Under the pieces are notes generated by a model. The model had not been told where the DNA came from. It searched no databases and worked only from the letters and a program-made list of their open reading frames with translations. This document shows, in pieces, positions 42,673-51,084 of a DNA stretch of 64,000 nucleotides. Position numbers and translations under genes: made by a program. Source of the stretch: Pseudomonas sp. BCA17 (GTDB taxonomy: Bacteria > Pseudomonadota > Gammaproteobacteria > Pseudomonadales > Pseudomonadaceae); the NCBI RefSeq assembly GCF_004519405.1, contig NZ_SGWI01000004.1, forward strand, positions 434,001 through 498,000, given 5' to 3'. How positions within the stretch are numbered: position 1 is the stretch's first letter; each line of letters begins with the position of its first letter.

Positions 42673-43637
42673 ACCGCCTGAGCGAGAACGACGCCCTGGA
42701 CATCGAAGCGAGCGACTCGATCGATGCCCAAGCCGCCAGTTGGTTTGCCCGCAACAGCAGCGAGTCGCCGCGAGCCGACCGCAAAGCCTTTGCCGCCTGG
42801 CAAGCGGAGCCGGCCCACGCTCGCGCCTATGCCGAGTTCGAGCAGCTGTGGGACGACCTTGCTCAATTGCAGCAACACAACAGGCCCGTGCCGCTGCCCA
42901 AACGCAAACCCTCGCTGTGGCGCCCAGCCCTGGCCGTGGCCGCCGCCCTGGTCTGCGCCGTGATGGCCAGCCATATCGGCACGCCCCGCGAGCTTTATCA
43001 CAGCCAGGTCGCTGCCCACGCCAAAGGCATGCGCACCCTGCACCTGCCAGACGGCAGCACCCTGTATGTGAATGCCAACACACGCCTGCGGGTGGATTTC
43101 ACCGCCTACCAACGCATCCTGCACCTGGAAAAAGGCCAGCTGTACATCGAAGTCGCGGCCGACAAAGAGCGCCCGCTGTACGTGCAAGCCGGCGAGGCAA
43201 GTGTGCGGGTAGTCGGCACCGGCTTTGACGTGCGGCGCAGCCAGCAGCAACTGGTGGTCAGCGTCGCCCACGGCCAGGTGGCGTTTGAGCCGGACGCAAA
43301 AAACCCGGTGGCCCTGCTCGGCGCCCAGCAACGCGCGATCTACAGCTACGCCAAAGGCACCGTGCAACAGCAGGCCCTCACCGCTCAAGAGGTAGCCGAC
43401 TGGCGCAGCGGGCACCTGTCCTTTCGCAATCGCGAGTTGGCCAGCCTGATCGATGAGTTGAGCCTCTACCGTCCTCAGGCTCCGTTACAGGTCAACCGTG
43501 CCGTCGCGCAGTTGAAGGTCTCGGGCAATCTGGATGTGAATGACCCGGATGCCCTGCTGAATGCTCTACCCGCCCTGCTGCCAGTGAAAACCGTGACCTC
43601 GGCCGATGGCATCGTCAGAATCGAACCACGTAAATAA
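42669..43637 (+). CDS. FecR-type anti-sigma/sigma regulator
   Basis: Inner-membrane signal relay of 322 residues: the N-terminal cytoplasmic DUF4880-type domain (about residues 20-70, with an AWQAEPAHARAYAEFEQLW motif), a membrane segment at about 83-101, and a periplasmic FecR domain (about 115-205; TLHLPDGSTLYVNANTRLRVDF) followed by an STN-contacting C-terminus. It passes the receptor signal to the FecI-type sigma factor. Confidence 0.93.
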   Translation: MNRLSENDALDIEASDSIDAQAASWFARNSSESPRADRKAFAAWQAEPAHARAYAEFEQLWDDLAQLQQHNRPVPLPKRKPSLWRPALAVAAALVCAVMASHIGTPRELYHSQVAAHAKGMRTLHLPDGSTLYVNANTRLRVDFTAYQRILHLEKGQLYIEVAADKERPLYVQAGEASVRVVGTGFDVRRSQQQLVVSVAHGQVAFEPDAKNPVALLGAQQRAIYSYAKGTVQQQALTAQEVADWRSGHLSFRNRELASLIDELSLYRPQAPLQVNRAVAQLKVSGNLDVNDPDALLNALPALLPVKTVTSADGIVRIEPRK

Positions 43638-43642
43638 AGCCC

Positions 43643-43670
43643 GGAAAATTCACACTTGAGAATATCTTGC
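43643..43670 (+). promoter_or_regulatory. Candidate FecI-type sigma promoter of the receptor
   Basis: GGAAAA (43643-43648), 16 bases, TCTTGC (43665-43670) resembles the ferric-citrate-type ECF promoter (GGAAAT and TCCTTT) and lies in the 129-bp gap before the receptor, about 97 bases upstream of its ATG. Confidence 0.4.
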
Positions 43671-43766
43671 ATTTGCATGTGTGGTTTTTTTGGCCTGCCC
43701 CGTCTTCCTCCCGACTGTGTTTGATAAGCACACCTTTTCGGCTATTCAGCCACCCCGGGGGATTCC

Positions 43767-46325
43767 ATGTTTCGCGCGCCTTGCCACGCTTCGCACCTGT
43801 TTCTTCGACCCAGCCTCGTTGCCACTTGCCTGGCGTTCAGCCTCAGTGCCCAGGCTGAGTCGTTCAAGTTGCAACTGCCCGCCCAGCCGCTGGCCATGTC
43901 CCTGAGCCAGGTGGCGCAACAGGCGAAAATTCAGCTGCTGTTCGATGAAACACTGCTCAACAACGTGCAGGCACCGGCGCTCAGTGGTGATTTCACCCCG
44001 GAAGTCGCGATTCGCAGCCTGCTGAAAAACGGCGAATTCACCCTGATCAAAGTCGGCACCACCTACGTGGTACGCCCCGACGAAGGCAAGACCACCCAAA
44101 GCGGCGCGATCCAACTGGACGCCCTCAGCGTGATCGGCACCGGTAACAAAGTCGACTCCAGCACCGTCAACCGCTCCACCCTGACCCAGGCCGATATCGA
44201 CCGCTACCAATCCAATAACATCCCCAGCCTGTTGCAGACGTTGCCCGGTGTGAGCCAGGGCGGCTCGCTCAAACCCGGCGGCCAGACCATCAACATCCGT
44301 GGCTTCGGTGATGCCGAAGACGTACCGCTGACTGTCGACGGCGCCACCAAGAGCGGCTTTGAGCGCTATCAACAAGGCACGGTGTTTATCGAGCCCGAAT
44401 TGATCAAAAGCATCGAGGTGGAGAAAGGTCCCAACTCGCCATTCAACGGTAACGGCGGTTTTGGCGGCACGGTCAACATGACCACCAAGGATGCACCCGA
44501 CCTGCTCCAGGACGGCCGCAACAGCGGTGCCATGCTCAAATATGGTTACTCCAGCAACGACCACGAACAGGTCTACAGCAGCGCCGTGTACGGCCGCACC
44601 GACGACGGCCGCTTCGATGCCCTGGCCTACCTGACCCAGCGTGACGGCGGCGATATGAAGGTGGCCGCCAAACTGCCCAACGAGAACAACCAGTACCCGA
44701 TCAACCCCCAGCGGCTGCCCAACTCGGCCCAAGACGTGGACGGCAAGTTGTTCAAGCTCAACGCGCACTTCACCGATGAGCACAGCGCGGGCTTGTCCTA
44801 CTCGCGCTCCCACAGCAATCGCTGGACACCGTTCTCCGCCGCCAGCTATCCGACGCCGCCGACCCAGGCCAACATCGACCGCTACGGCTATGAAAACGCC
44901 CTGAAACGTTTTTTGGCGCAACGTGACACCACCGACACCACCTGGTCGGGCAAGTATGAATACACACCGCTCGACAACCCGCTGGTGGATCTGACCGTCA
45001 AGTACTCCCAGTCCGACACCGAGCAGACCGACGAGCGCGACGCTACTGCGTTCTTCCAACTGGCCACCGGCGGACGCAAGATGGACACGTCCTACACCGA
45101 CAAGAACCTGGACGTGCGCAACGTCAGCTTGTTCAACACCGGGCCGCTGCAACACGCCCTGACGGTGGGTGGGCAGATCCGCAAGCATATTCGCGAGACC
45201 GAGATGTGGATGCCCGGTGCCACCTACAACACCGCGCGTTACAACTACGGGCATTTCCAGCCGGGCTTCATGCCTCATGGCAAAGTCGATACCAACAGTT
45301 TCTTTGTCCAGGATGCGGTCACCGTCGGCGATGTGACCATCACCCCATCGCTGCGCTACGACCATGTGCGCAACCGTGGCGAAGGTAACGACGCGCCGTA
45401 CTACAACAATCCAGACCCGTCCTACGGCCATGACTACAGCGACCGTACCTACACAGGCTGGTCGCCGCGCCTGGCGTTGTTCTGGAACGTCAACCCACAC
45501 CTGGGACTGTTCGCCAACTGGAGCAAGACCTGGCGTGCGCCGGTCATCGACGAGCAATATGAGGTCCAGGGCCTGGGCAGCCGCACCGCCACCAGCCTCG
45601 ACCTCGACCCGGAGCGCATTACCTCGATCAGCGTAGGCAGCGTTACCAGCTTCGATAACGTCATCACCCAGGACGACAATCTGCAACTGCGCACCACCCT
45701 GTTCCACAACAAGGTCGAAGACGAAATCTTCAAAGCCACGGGTGTGGGTTGCCAGAACCAGGCCATCAACGGAGGCACGATTTCCAGCGCCTGCCCGTCG
45801 GGAGCATTGCCCAACTACCGCAACATCGGCGGCATGACCATCAAGGGTTTTGAGCTGGAGTCGTTCTATAACTCCACCTACCTGTTCGGCTCGGTGTCGT
45901 TCGCCTATGCCAAAGGTGATCACGAAGGCGCATACACCAACCCGTGGGGGCCGGATGTACCGGCACGTGACATTCCGCCGACCAAATGGGTGCTGGTCCT
46001 GGGCACTCACATCCCGGCCTGGGATGCCCAGGTGGGCTGGATGGGCCAGTTCATCGGCGCGACCGACCGCCTGCCCAGCGACAAATATTCCGGCGGCCCG
46101 GGCAGCAGTGTGGGCGACCTGTTCTACGACCAGTACGGCAACAAGCGCTACAACACCCAGGGCCTGTTTGCCAAATGGAAACCGCAACAGGCTTACCTCA
46201 AAGGCACCGAAGTGAATGTCACCGTCGATAACCTGTTCAACGAAAACTTCCGCCCGGCCTTGAGCGGCGACCGCGCGTACACCAAGGGCCGCGACGCGAA
46301 GATCAGCGTTACGCGGTTCTTCTGA
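43767..46325 (+). CDS. TonB-dependent siderophore receptor with signalling domain
   Basis: FecA-type outer-membrane receptor of 852 residues. Signal peptide to about residue 30 (AQAES); the N-terminal STN signalling domain (about 31-110) receives the FecR contact; then a plug domain (LPGVSQGGSLKPGGQTINIRGFG) and a 22-strand barrel ending KISVTRFF with C-terminal Phe. A heme/hydroxamate substrate cannot be assigned from sequence. It is separated from fecR by 129 bp with its own promoter candidate. Confidence 0.94.
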   Translation: MFRAPCHASHLFLRPSLVATCLAFSLSAQAESFKLQLPAQPLAMSLSQVAQQAKIQLLFDETLLNNVQAPALSGDFTPEVAIRSLLKNGEFTLIKVGTTYVVRPDEGKTTQSGAIQLDALSVIGTGNKVDSSTVNRSTLTQADIDRYQSNNIPSLLQTLPGVSQGGSLKPGGQTINIRGFGDAEDVPLTVDGATKSGFERYQQGTVFIEPELIKSIEVEKGPNSPFNGNGGFGGTVNMTTKDAPDLLQDGRNSGAMLKYGYSSNDHEQVYSSAVYGRTDDGRFDALAYLTQRDGGDMKVAAKLPNENNQYPINPQRLPNSAQDVDGKLFKLNAHFTDEHSAGLSYSRSHSNRWTPFSAASYPTPPTQANIDRYGYENALKRFLAQRDTTDTTWSGKYEYTPLDNPLVDLTVKYSQSDTEQTDERDATAFFQLATGGRKMDTSYTDKNLDVRNVSLFNTGPLQHALTVGGQIRKHIRETEMWMPGATYNTARYNYGHFQPGFMPHGKVDTNSFFVQDAVTVGDVTITPSLRYDHVRNRGEGNDAPYYNNPDPSYGHDYSDRTYTGWSPRLALFWNVNPHLGLFANWSKTWRAPVIDEQYEVQGLGSRTATSLDLDPERITSISVGSVTSFDNVITQDDNLQLRTTLFHNKVEDEIFKATGVGCQNQAINGGTISSACPSGALPNYRNIGGMTIKGFELESFYNSTYLFGSVSFAYAKGDHEGAYTNPWGPDVPARDIPPTKWVLVLGTHIPAWDAQVGWMGQFIGATDRLPSDKYSGGPGSSVGDLFYDQYGNKRYNTQGLFAKWKPQQAYLKGTEVNVTVDNLFNENFRPALSGDRAYTKGRDAKISVTRFF

Positions 46326-46425
46326 AACTGTACGGATAAATCCACACGCAGCTGTAGGCCCGTGATCAACGCGGGTTGTGGCTAGATGGGCTTCCCTTGA
46401 AGCCCTCTAGATTGTGGTCCCCTCC

Positions 46426-47325
46426 ATGAGCTCGCGCGAAAACACCGGCATGGCCCTGGGCCTGCTGGGCGTCATCATCTTCAGCCTGACCCTGCCCTTC
46501 ACGCGCATTGTGGTGCAGGAAATCCATCCGCTGCTCAACGGCCTGGGTCGTGCGTTGTTCGCGGCGGTCCCGGCGGCGGCGCTGTTGTTGTGGCGGCGCG
46601 AGCGGTGGCCGACCTGGCGTCAGGTGCGTGGGTTGTGCCTGGTCATCGCCGGCGTGATCCTCGGTTTCCCGGTGCTGTCGGCCTGGGCCATGCAAACCTT
46701 GCCGGCGTCCCATGGCGCGCTGGTCAACGGCCTGCAACCGCTGTGCGTAGCGCTGTATGCGGCGTGGTTGTCCCACGAGCGACCGTCGAAGGCCTTTTGG
46801 GCCTGTGCAGCGTTGGGCAGTGGGCTGGTGTTGAGTTACGCGCTGATCACCGGCGCCGGCAGTATTCAGGCGGGCGATCTGTTGATGCTCGGCGCTATTG
46901 CCGTGGGCGGCCTGGGCTATGCCGAAGGCGGCCGTCTGGCCAAGGAGATGGGGGGCTGGCAAGTGATCTGCTGGGCGCTGGTGCTGTCGACGCCCGTCTT
47001 GATCGGCCCGGTGTGGTACCTGGCGGCGCAGCATCAAGGGGCGATTTCCATGCGCACCTGGTGGGCGTTCGGCTATGTGTCGCTGTTCTCGCAGTTCCTG
47101 GGGTTCTTTGCCTGGTACGCCGGGCTGGCCATGGGCGGCATCGCCAGGGTCAGCCAGATTCAACTGTTGCAGATCTTCTTCACCATCGCGTTTTCAGCGC
47201 TGTTCTTTGGTGAACATATCGAGCCGATTACCTGGCTGTTTGCCTGCGGGGTGATCGTGACGGTGATGCTGGGGCGCAAGACAGCGGTGCAGCCTGCGCC
47301 CATTTCAAAGCCCAATACAGTCTAA
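46426..47325 (+). CDS. EamA/DMT-family transporter
   Basis: Ten-segment EamA transporter of 299 residues, with two EamA halves (GLGRALFAAVPAAALLLW in the first; FSALFFGEHIEPITW in the second). The ATG at 46426 is preferred over an in-frame GTG at 46414. It lies 100 bp after the receptor on the same strand, without a clear link to iron uptake. Substrate unknown. Confidence 0.88.
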   Translation: MSSRENTGMALGLLGVIIFSLTLPFTRIVVQEIHPLLNGLGRALFAAVPAAALLLWRRERWPTWRQVRGLCLVIAGVILGFPVLSAWAMQTLPASHGALVNGLQPLCVALYAAWLSHERPSKAFWACAALGSGLVLSYALITGAGSIQAGDLLMLGAIAVGGLGYAEGGRLAKEMGGWQVICWALVLSTPVLIGPVWYLAAQHQGAISMRTWWAFGYVSLFSQFLGFFAWYAGLAMGGIARVSQIQLLQIFFTIAFSALFFGEHIEPITWLFACGVIVTVMLGRKTAVQPAPISKPNTV

Positions 47326-47344
47326 GTGCGGGAGGCGCTTGCCC

Positions 47345-47455
47345 TGATATCTTTTGGAGCGAACTTGCTCGCGAAGAACTCACAGGCGCCGCGTTTACTC
47401 AGGGAACACGCGTTACCGTTGACGTTTTTTTGCGAGCAAGCTCGCTCCTGCAGAT
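47345..47455. repeat. REPIN-like inverted repeat pair
   Basis: GGAGCGAACTTGCTCGCGAA near 47357 and TTGCGAGCAAGCTCGCTCC near 47430 are inverted copies separated by about 55 bases containing a CGCGTTACCGTTGACG spacer, the arrangement seen in fluorescens-group REPINs. It lies between the convergent DMT and methyltransferase genes. Confidence 0.75.
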
Positions 47456-47472
47456 GACGACTTGCCCGGTGC

Positions 47473-48690
47473 TCAGCTCAGGTAACCCTCTGCGCGCAGC
47501 AGGGTTTCCAGGCAGTGCTCGGTGATGTGGTAGAACGCCTTCAGTTCCTGGATTTTCTCCAGCAACTGGGCGTTATCCACTGGCTCGGCGCGTTTGACCG
47601 CCAGGATCATCTTGTTCTTGTTGGTGTGCTCCAGGGAGATGAACTCGAACACCTTGGTCTCGTAGCCACAGGCTTCAAGAAACAATGCACGCAAGCTGTC
47701 GGTGACCATTTCCGCCTGTTGGCCCAGGTGCAGGCCGTATTGCAGCATCGGCTTCAATAGCACTGGGCTCTGGATCTGCAGGCGAATCTGCTTGTGGCAG
47801 CACGGCGAGCACATGATGATCGACGCGCCGGAGCGGATGCCAGTGTGGATCGCGTAGTCGGTCGCGATATCGCAGGCGTGCAGGGCAATCATCACGTCCA
47901 GCTCGCTCGGCGCCACGCTGCGCACATCACCGCATTTGAACACCAGCCCCGGGTGTTCCAGGCGTGCGGCGGCGTTGTTGCACAGGGTGACCATGTCTTC
48001 GCGCAGCTCGACGCCGGTCACTTCGCCCTCGGCCTTGAGGGTGTTGCGCAGGTAATCGTGGATGGCGAAGGTCAGGTAGCCCTTGCCCGAACCGAAATCG
48101 GCGACGCGCACCGGCTGGTCGAGCTTAAGCGGTGACGAGGTCAACGCATGGCTGAACACTTCGATGAACTTGTTGATCTGCTTCCACTTGCGCGACATCG
48201 ACGGGATCAGCGCCTGCTTGGAATCGGTCACGCCCAGGTCGGCAAGGAACGGACGGCTCAGGTCGAGGAAGCGATTTTTCTCGCGGTTGTGCTCGGCGGA
48301 AGGTGCCTCGCGCAACTGTTGCGGCTTGCTTTTGAACAGCGAGCTTTTGTTCTTCTTGCTGTATTCCAACTGGGCTTCGTCGGTCAGCGACAGCAAGTGC
48401 GCGTTCTTGAACGAGGCCGGCAGCAGCTCGGCAATCGCCGTCACGCCGTCGGCCAAGGGCAGGTTCTTGGTGATGTCGCGGGTCTTGTAGCGATAAACGA
48501 AGGACAGGCAAGGCTGCTCCTTGACCGTCACCTGCTTGATGATCAGCCGTTGCAGGTCAGCTTCTTCACCGACGTACTTGGCCAGCACCAGCTTGATGAA
48601 CGCGTTCTGCGCCAGGCTTGTGCTCAGCAACTCAATGAACTGGGCATGATGATCAGGCGCAGGGCGGGCAGGTTGAGCGGTGACGGACAT
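47473..48690 (-). CDS. Class I SAM-dependent methyltransferase (PF13679 type)
   Basis: Protein of 405 residues from the ATG at 48690. The SAM-binding motif VADFGSGKGYLTFAIHDYL is near residue 190; the C-terminal half includes MCSPCCHKQIR and a HACDIATDYAIHTG motif. The Cys-Cys pair and length fit the methyltransferase-32 group, whose members act on unknown (often RNA) substrates. Monocistronic. A TTG start two codons upstream is possible. Confidence 0.85.
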   Translation of the reverse strand: MSVTAQPARPAPDHHAQFIELLSTSLAQNAFIKLVLAKYVGEEADLQRLIIKQVTVKEQPCLSFVYRYKTRDITKNLPLADGVTAIAELLPASFKNAHLLSLTDEAQLEYSKKNKSSLFKSKPQQLREAPSAEHNREKNRFLDLSRPFLADLGVTDSKQALIPSMSRKWKQINKFIEVFSHALTSSPLKLDQPVRVADFGSGKGYLTFAIHDYLRNTLKAEGEVTGVELREDMVTLCNNAAARLEHPGLVFKCGDVRSVAPSELDVMIALHACDIATDYAIHTGIRSGASIIMCSPCCHKQIRLQIQSPVLLKPMLQYGLHLGQQAEMVTDSLRALFLEACGYETKVFEFISLEHTNKNKMILAVKRAEPVDNAQLLEKIQELKAFYHITEHCLETLLRAEGYLS

Positions 48691-48786
48691 GAACAAAAAC
48701 GCCTCGGGCTGGGAATGCCGGGCATTTTAGGGGGGATAGCCCGCCAGGGCACGGAGTTATTTGACCAATGGTCACCACAGGCCATT

Positions 48787-48813
48787 TGTGGGAGGGGCCT
48801 GCTCCTTCCCACA
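48787..48813. repeat. Short extragenic hairpin (GTGGGAGG-type)
   Basis: TGTGGGAGGGG... and ...CTCCTTCCCACA form an imperfect stem in the gap before the convergent TPM gene; similar TGGGAGG-G..CTCCC hairpins lie after the DHDPS gene (near 41996), before the amidase stop (near 55264) and after olsA (near 59996). Confidence 0.5.
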
Positions 48814-48834
48814 TGGGTTCCTGCGTTGCCTGGC

Positions 48835-49452
48835 CTATTCGAGCACTACCAGGCGATTGGGCAGCTCGTTACGCGTCTGCGTCACCGGCACATGCACCTT
48901 CAGCAACTCACCACAGGCCTCGATGCAGGCAATGAACCCGGCCAACGTCTGCCCCTGTTTCACTTGCAGGGTAAACGCCTTGACGATGGCGTCCCAACTG
49001 CTGTCATCCAGCCGCTTGGAAATGCCGTCATCCACCAGGATCTCCACGTAGCGCTCGGCCTCGCAGACAAAAATCAGCATGCCGGTGCTGCCCAGGGTGT
49101 GGTGCAGGTTCTGCTCGAGGAACTGTCGCCGTGCCAGGTTGGATGCGCGCCAGTGGCGTACCGAGCGTGGGATCAAGCGGGTGGTGACCTTGGGCAAGCG
49201 AAACAGCAGGCACAACACGATGAACGTCACCCATTGCGCCAACAACAGGGTGTACATGGTCAAGTAGCCCGACAGGTAATGCACCACGCCCGGCACCACC
49301 AACGCGATCAGGCTGGCCCACAACAGCGGAATGTAGGCGTAATCGTCAGCGCGCGCGGCCAGCACCGTCACCAGTTCGGCGTCGGTCTGTTGCTCGACCC
49401 GGGCGATGGCTTCGGCGACTTGGCGTTGCTCATGTTCAGTCAGTAATGCCAT
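48835..49452 (-). CDS. TPM-domain membrane protein
   Basis: Protein of 205 residues with two membrane segments at about 38-55 and 63-81 and a TPM domain whose conserved core (HTLGSTGMLIFVCEAERYVEILVDDGISKRL) follows in the C-terminal half. It lacks a signal peptide. It is the last gene of a LemA-TPM-TPM operon; TPM proteins with LemA occur in many bacteria with no settled function. Confidence 0.85.
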   Translation of the reverse strand: MALLTEHEQRQVAEAIARVEQQTDAELVTVLAARADDYAYIPLLWASLIALVVPGVVHYLSGYLTMYTLLLAQWVTFIVLCLLFRLPKVTTRLIPRSVRHWRASNLARRQFLEQNLHHTLGSTGMLIFVCEAERYVEILVDDGISKRLDDSSWDAIVKAFTLQVKQGQTLAGFIACIEACGELLKVHVPVTQTRNELPNRLVVLE

Positions 49453-49483
49453 GGTTGTACATGCTCTTTTCTAGTTATTGTCA

Positions 49484-50218
49484 TCACCAGCCACCCGACG
49501 CACCGCCGCCGCCGAAGCCGCCACCGCCGCCTCGGAAACCTCCGCCTCCCCCGCTTCCTCCGCCGCCTCGACCACTGCTGCTGAGGATCGCCAAGAGGAT
49601 AGCGCCCACCGGCAGGCCCAGGCGATTGCACAACCACAACACGCCGATCAGCAGGATAAACAGGCCAATCGAAAACCCGGGATTATCCTTGGCGAAATTC
49701 GCATCCGCCACATGCGCAGGCACCGCCAACGGCTCGCCGCCTACCACCTGCAGCATCGCCGCCACACCCTCGCTGATGCCCTGGCTGAAATTGCCGGCCT
49801 TGAACTTGGGCGCGATCACCTGGTTGATGATCACCCATGACTGCGCATCCGTCAGCACACCTTCCAGCCCGTAACCAACTTCGATGCGCAATTTGCGCTC
49901 ATCCCGGGCGACGATCAACAGCGCGCCGTTGTCCTTGCCCTTCTGGCCAATGCCCCACTGGCGGCCCAATTGATAACCGAAGTCTTCAATGGGCACACCC
50001 TGCAGGTCGGGCACGGTAACCACCACGATCTGGTCGCCCGTGGTTTGCTCCAGTGCCTGCAGTTGCCGGGTCAGTTGCTCGCGCGTGGCCGGGTCGATCA
50101 TCTGCGCGTTGTCCACCACCCGGCCGGTCAAGGCCGGGAACGTCAGTGCCGCCTGGGCGGCACCGACGCAGGCTAACAACCACAGCGCAAAGCCTATCCG
50201 TAATAAACGCATCGACAC
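49484..50218 (-). CDS. TPM-domain protein with Gly-rich tail
   Basis: Protein of 244 residues. Signal peptide (residues 1-23, cleavage near AQAAL), TPM domain (about 30-160; DPATREQLTRQLQALEQTTGDQIVVVTV), a membrane segment at about residues 181-206 and a tail of Gly-rich repeats (GRGGGGSGGGGG, FRGGGGGFGGGG). It stands between the LemA and the shorter TPM gene, 12 bp after LemA. Function unknown. Confidence 0.88.
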   Translation of the reverse strand: MSMRLLRIGFALWLLACVGAAQAALTFPALTGRVVDNAQMIDPATREQLTRQLQALEQTTGDQIVVVTVPDLQGVPIEDFGYQLGRQWGIGQKGKDNGALLIVARDERKLRIEVGYGLEGVLTDAQSWVIINQVIAPKFKAGNFSQGISEGVAAMLQVVGGEPLAVPAHVADANFAKDNPGFSIGLFILLIGVLWLCNRLGLPVGAILLAILSSSGRGGGGSGGGGGFRGGGGGFGGGGASGGW

Positions 50219-50230
50219 CTCAGGGAAGCC

Positions 50231-50842
50231 TTATTTGAACTTCACTTGGGGCGCTTTATCGGCATCGGCACTGGTGGCTTCGAACGTAGCGCGGACCGGC
50301 AGATCGCTGTACATGATGCTGTGCCACAAGCGTCCCGGGAAGGTACGGATCTCGGTGTTGTAAGCCTGCACTGCCTGGATAAAGTCACGACGGGCCACGG
50401 CGATACGGTTTTCAGTGCCTTCAAGCTGGGATTGCAGGGCCAGGAAGTTCTGGTTGGCCTTCAGGTCCGGGTAGCGTTCGGACACCACCATCAGGCGGCT
50501 GAGGGCGCCGCTCAAACCGTCCTGGGCTTGCTGGAACTGCTTGAGTTTTTCCGGGTTGTCGAGGGTGCTGGCATCCACCTGGATCGAGGTGGCCTTGGCC
50601 CGCGCTTCGATCACGGCGGTGAGGGTGTCCTGCTCATGGGCGGCGTACCCCTTGACCACTTCCACCAGGTTGGGGATCAGGTCCGCACGCCGTTGGTATT
50701 GGTTCTGCACCTGGCCCCAGGCCGCCTTGGCCTGTTCGTCCAGGGTAGGAATGGTGTTGATGCCACAACCGCTCAGCACGCTGCTGATCAAGAGCAACGC
50801 GGCGGCCTTGAAGCCCCAGCGGTAGGTGTGTGCTGCTTGCAT
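50231..50842 (-). CDS. LemA family lipoprotein
   Basis: LemA-fold protein of 203 residues (not the GacS sensor once called LemA). The N-terminus has a signal with lipobox LSGC (Cys26), then the helical LemA core with TLDEQAKAAWGQVQNQYQRRADLIPNLVEVVKGYAAHE-type helices (about residues 33-71). First gene of a LemA-TPM-TPM operon. The family's role is unclear. Confidence 0.9.
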   Translation of the reverse strand: MQAAHTYRWGFKAAALLLISSVLSGCGINTIPTLDEQAKAAWGQVQNQYQRRADLIPNLVEVVKGYAAHEQDTLTAVIEARAKATSIQVDASTLDNPEKLKQFQQAQDGLSGALSRLMVVSERYPDLKANQNFLALQSQLEGTENRIAVARRDFIQAVQAYNTEIRTFPGRLWHSIMYSDLPVRATFEATSADADKAPQVKFK

Positions 50843-51084
50843 GGTGTCTCTCCTGGTGAAACGGGATGGAATTGACAGCTGGCCCTATCGATCACGCGCT
50901 TGAGGCATAATCCGCGACCACGACTGGAATGCATCGAGTCAATCAGCTAAAAGATGCCCAGCGCAAATAAGAGTTCAGAAGTGTGGTGCATTTTCAGCAA
51001 TAACACTCGAACAACAACATAAGTTCCCCACATTTTGGCAGACCGGTGCATGTGTGCCGTGCAGTAAGCCGAAAAAGGATATTC

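Noticed and set aside
43643..43690. Terminator between fecR and the receptor gene
   Set aside because: A T run follows (43685-43691) but no stable hairpin precedes it; the region was better read as a promoter candidate.
43746..46187. An 813-codon open frame on the minus strand opposite the TonB receptor
   Set aside because: It mirrors the high-GC codon pattern of the receptor gene; the receptor has clear family motifs, and the antisense frame has none and no ribosome binding site.
48148..49446. A 432-codon plus-strand frame across the methyltransferase and TPM genes
   Set aside because: It crosses two genes and the extragenic hairpin; it has no family features.
51010..51017. AACAACAA before bglX as a Crc site
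   Set aside because: It lies about 68 bases upstream of the start, not near the ribosome binding site as the other three CA motifs do.
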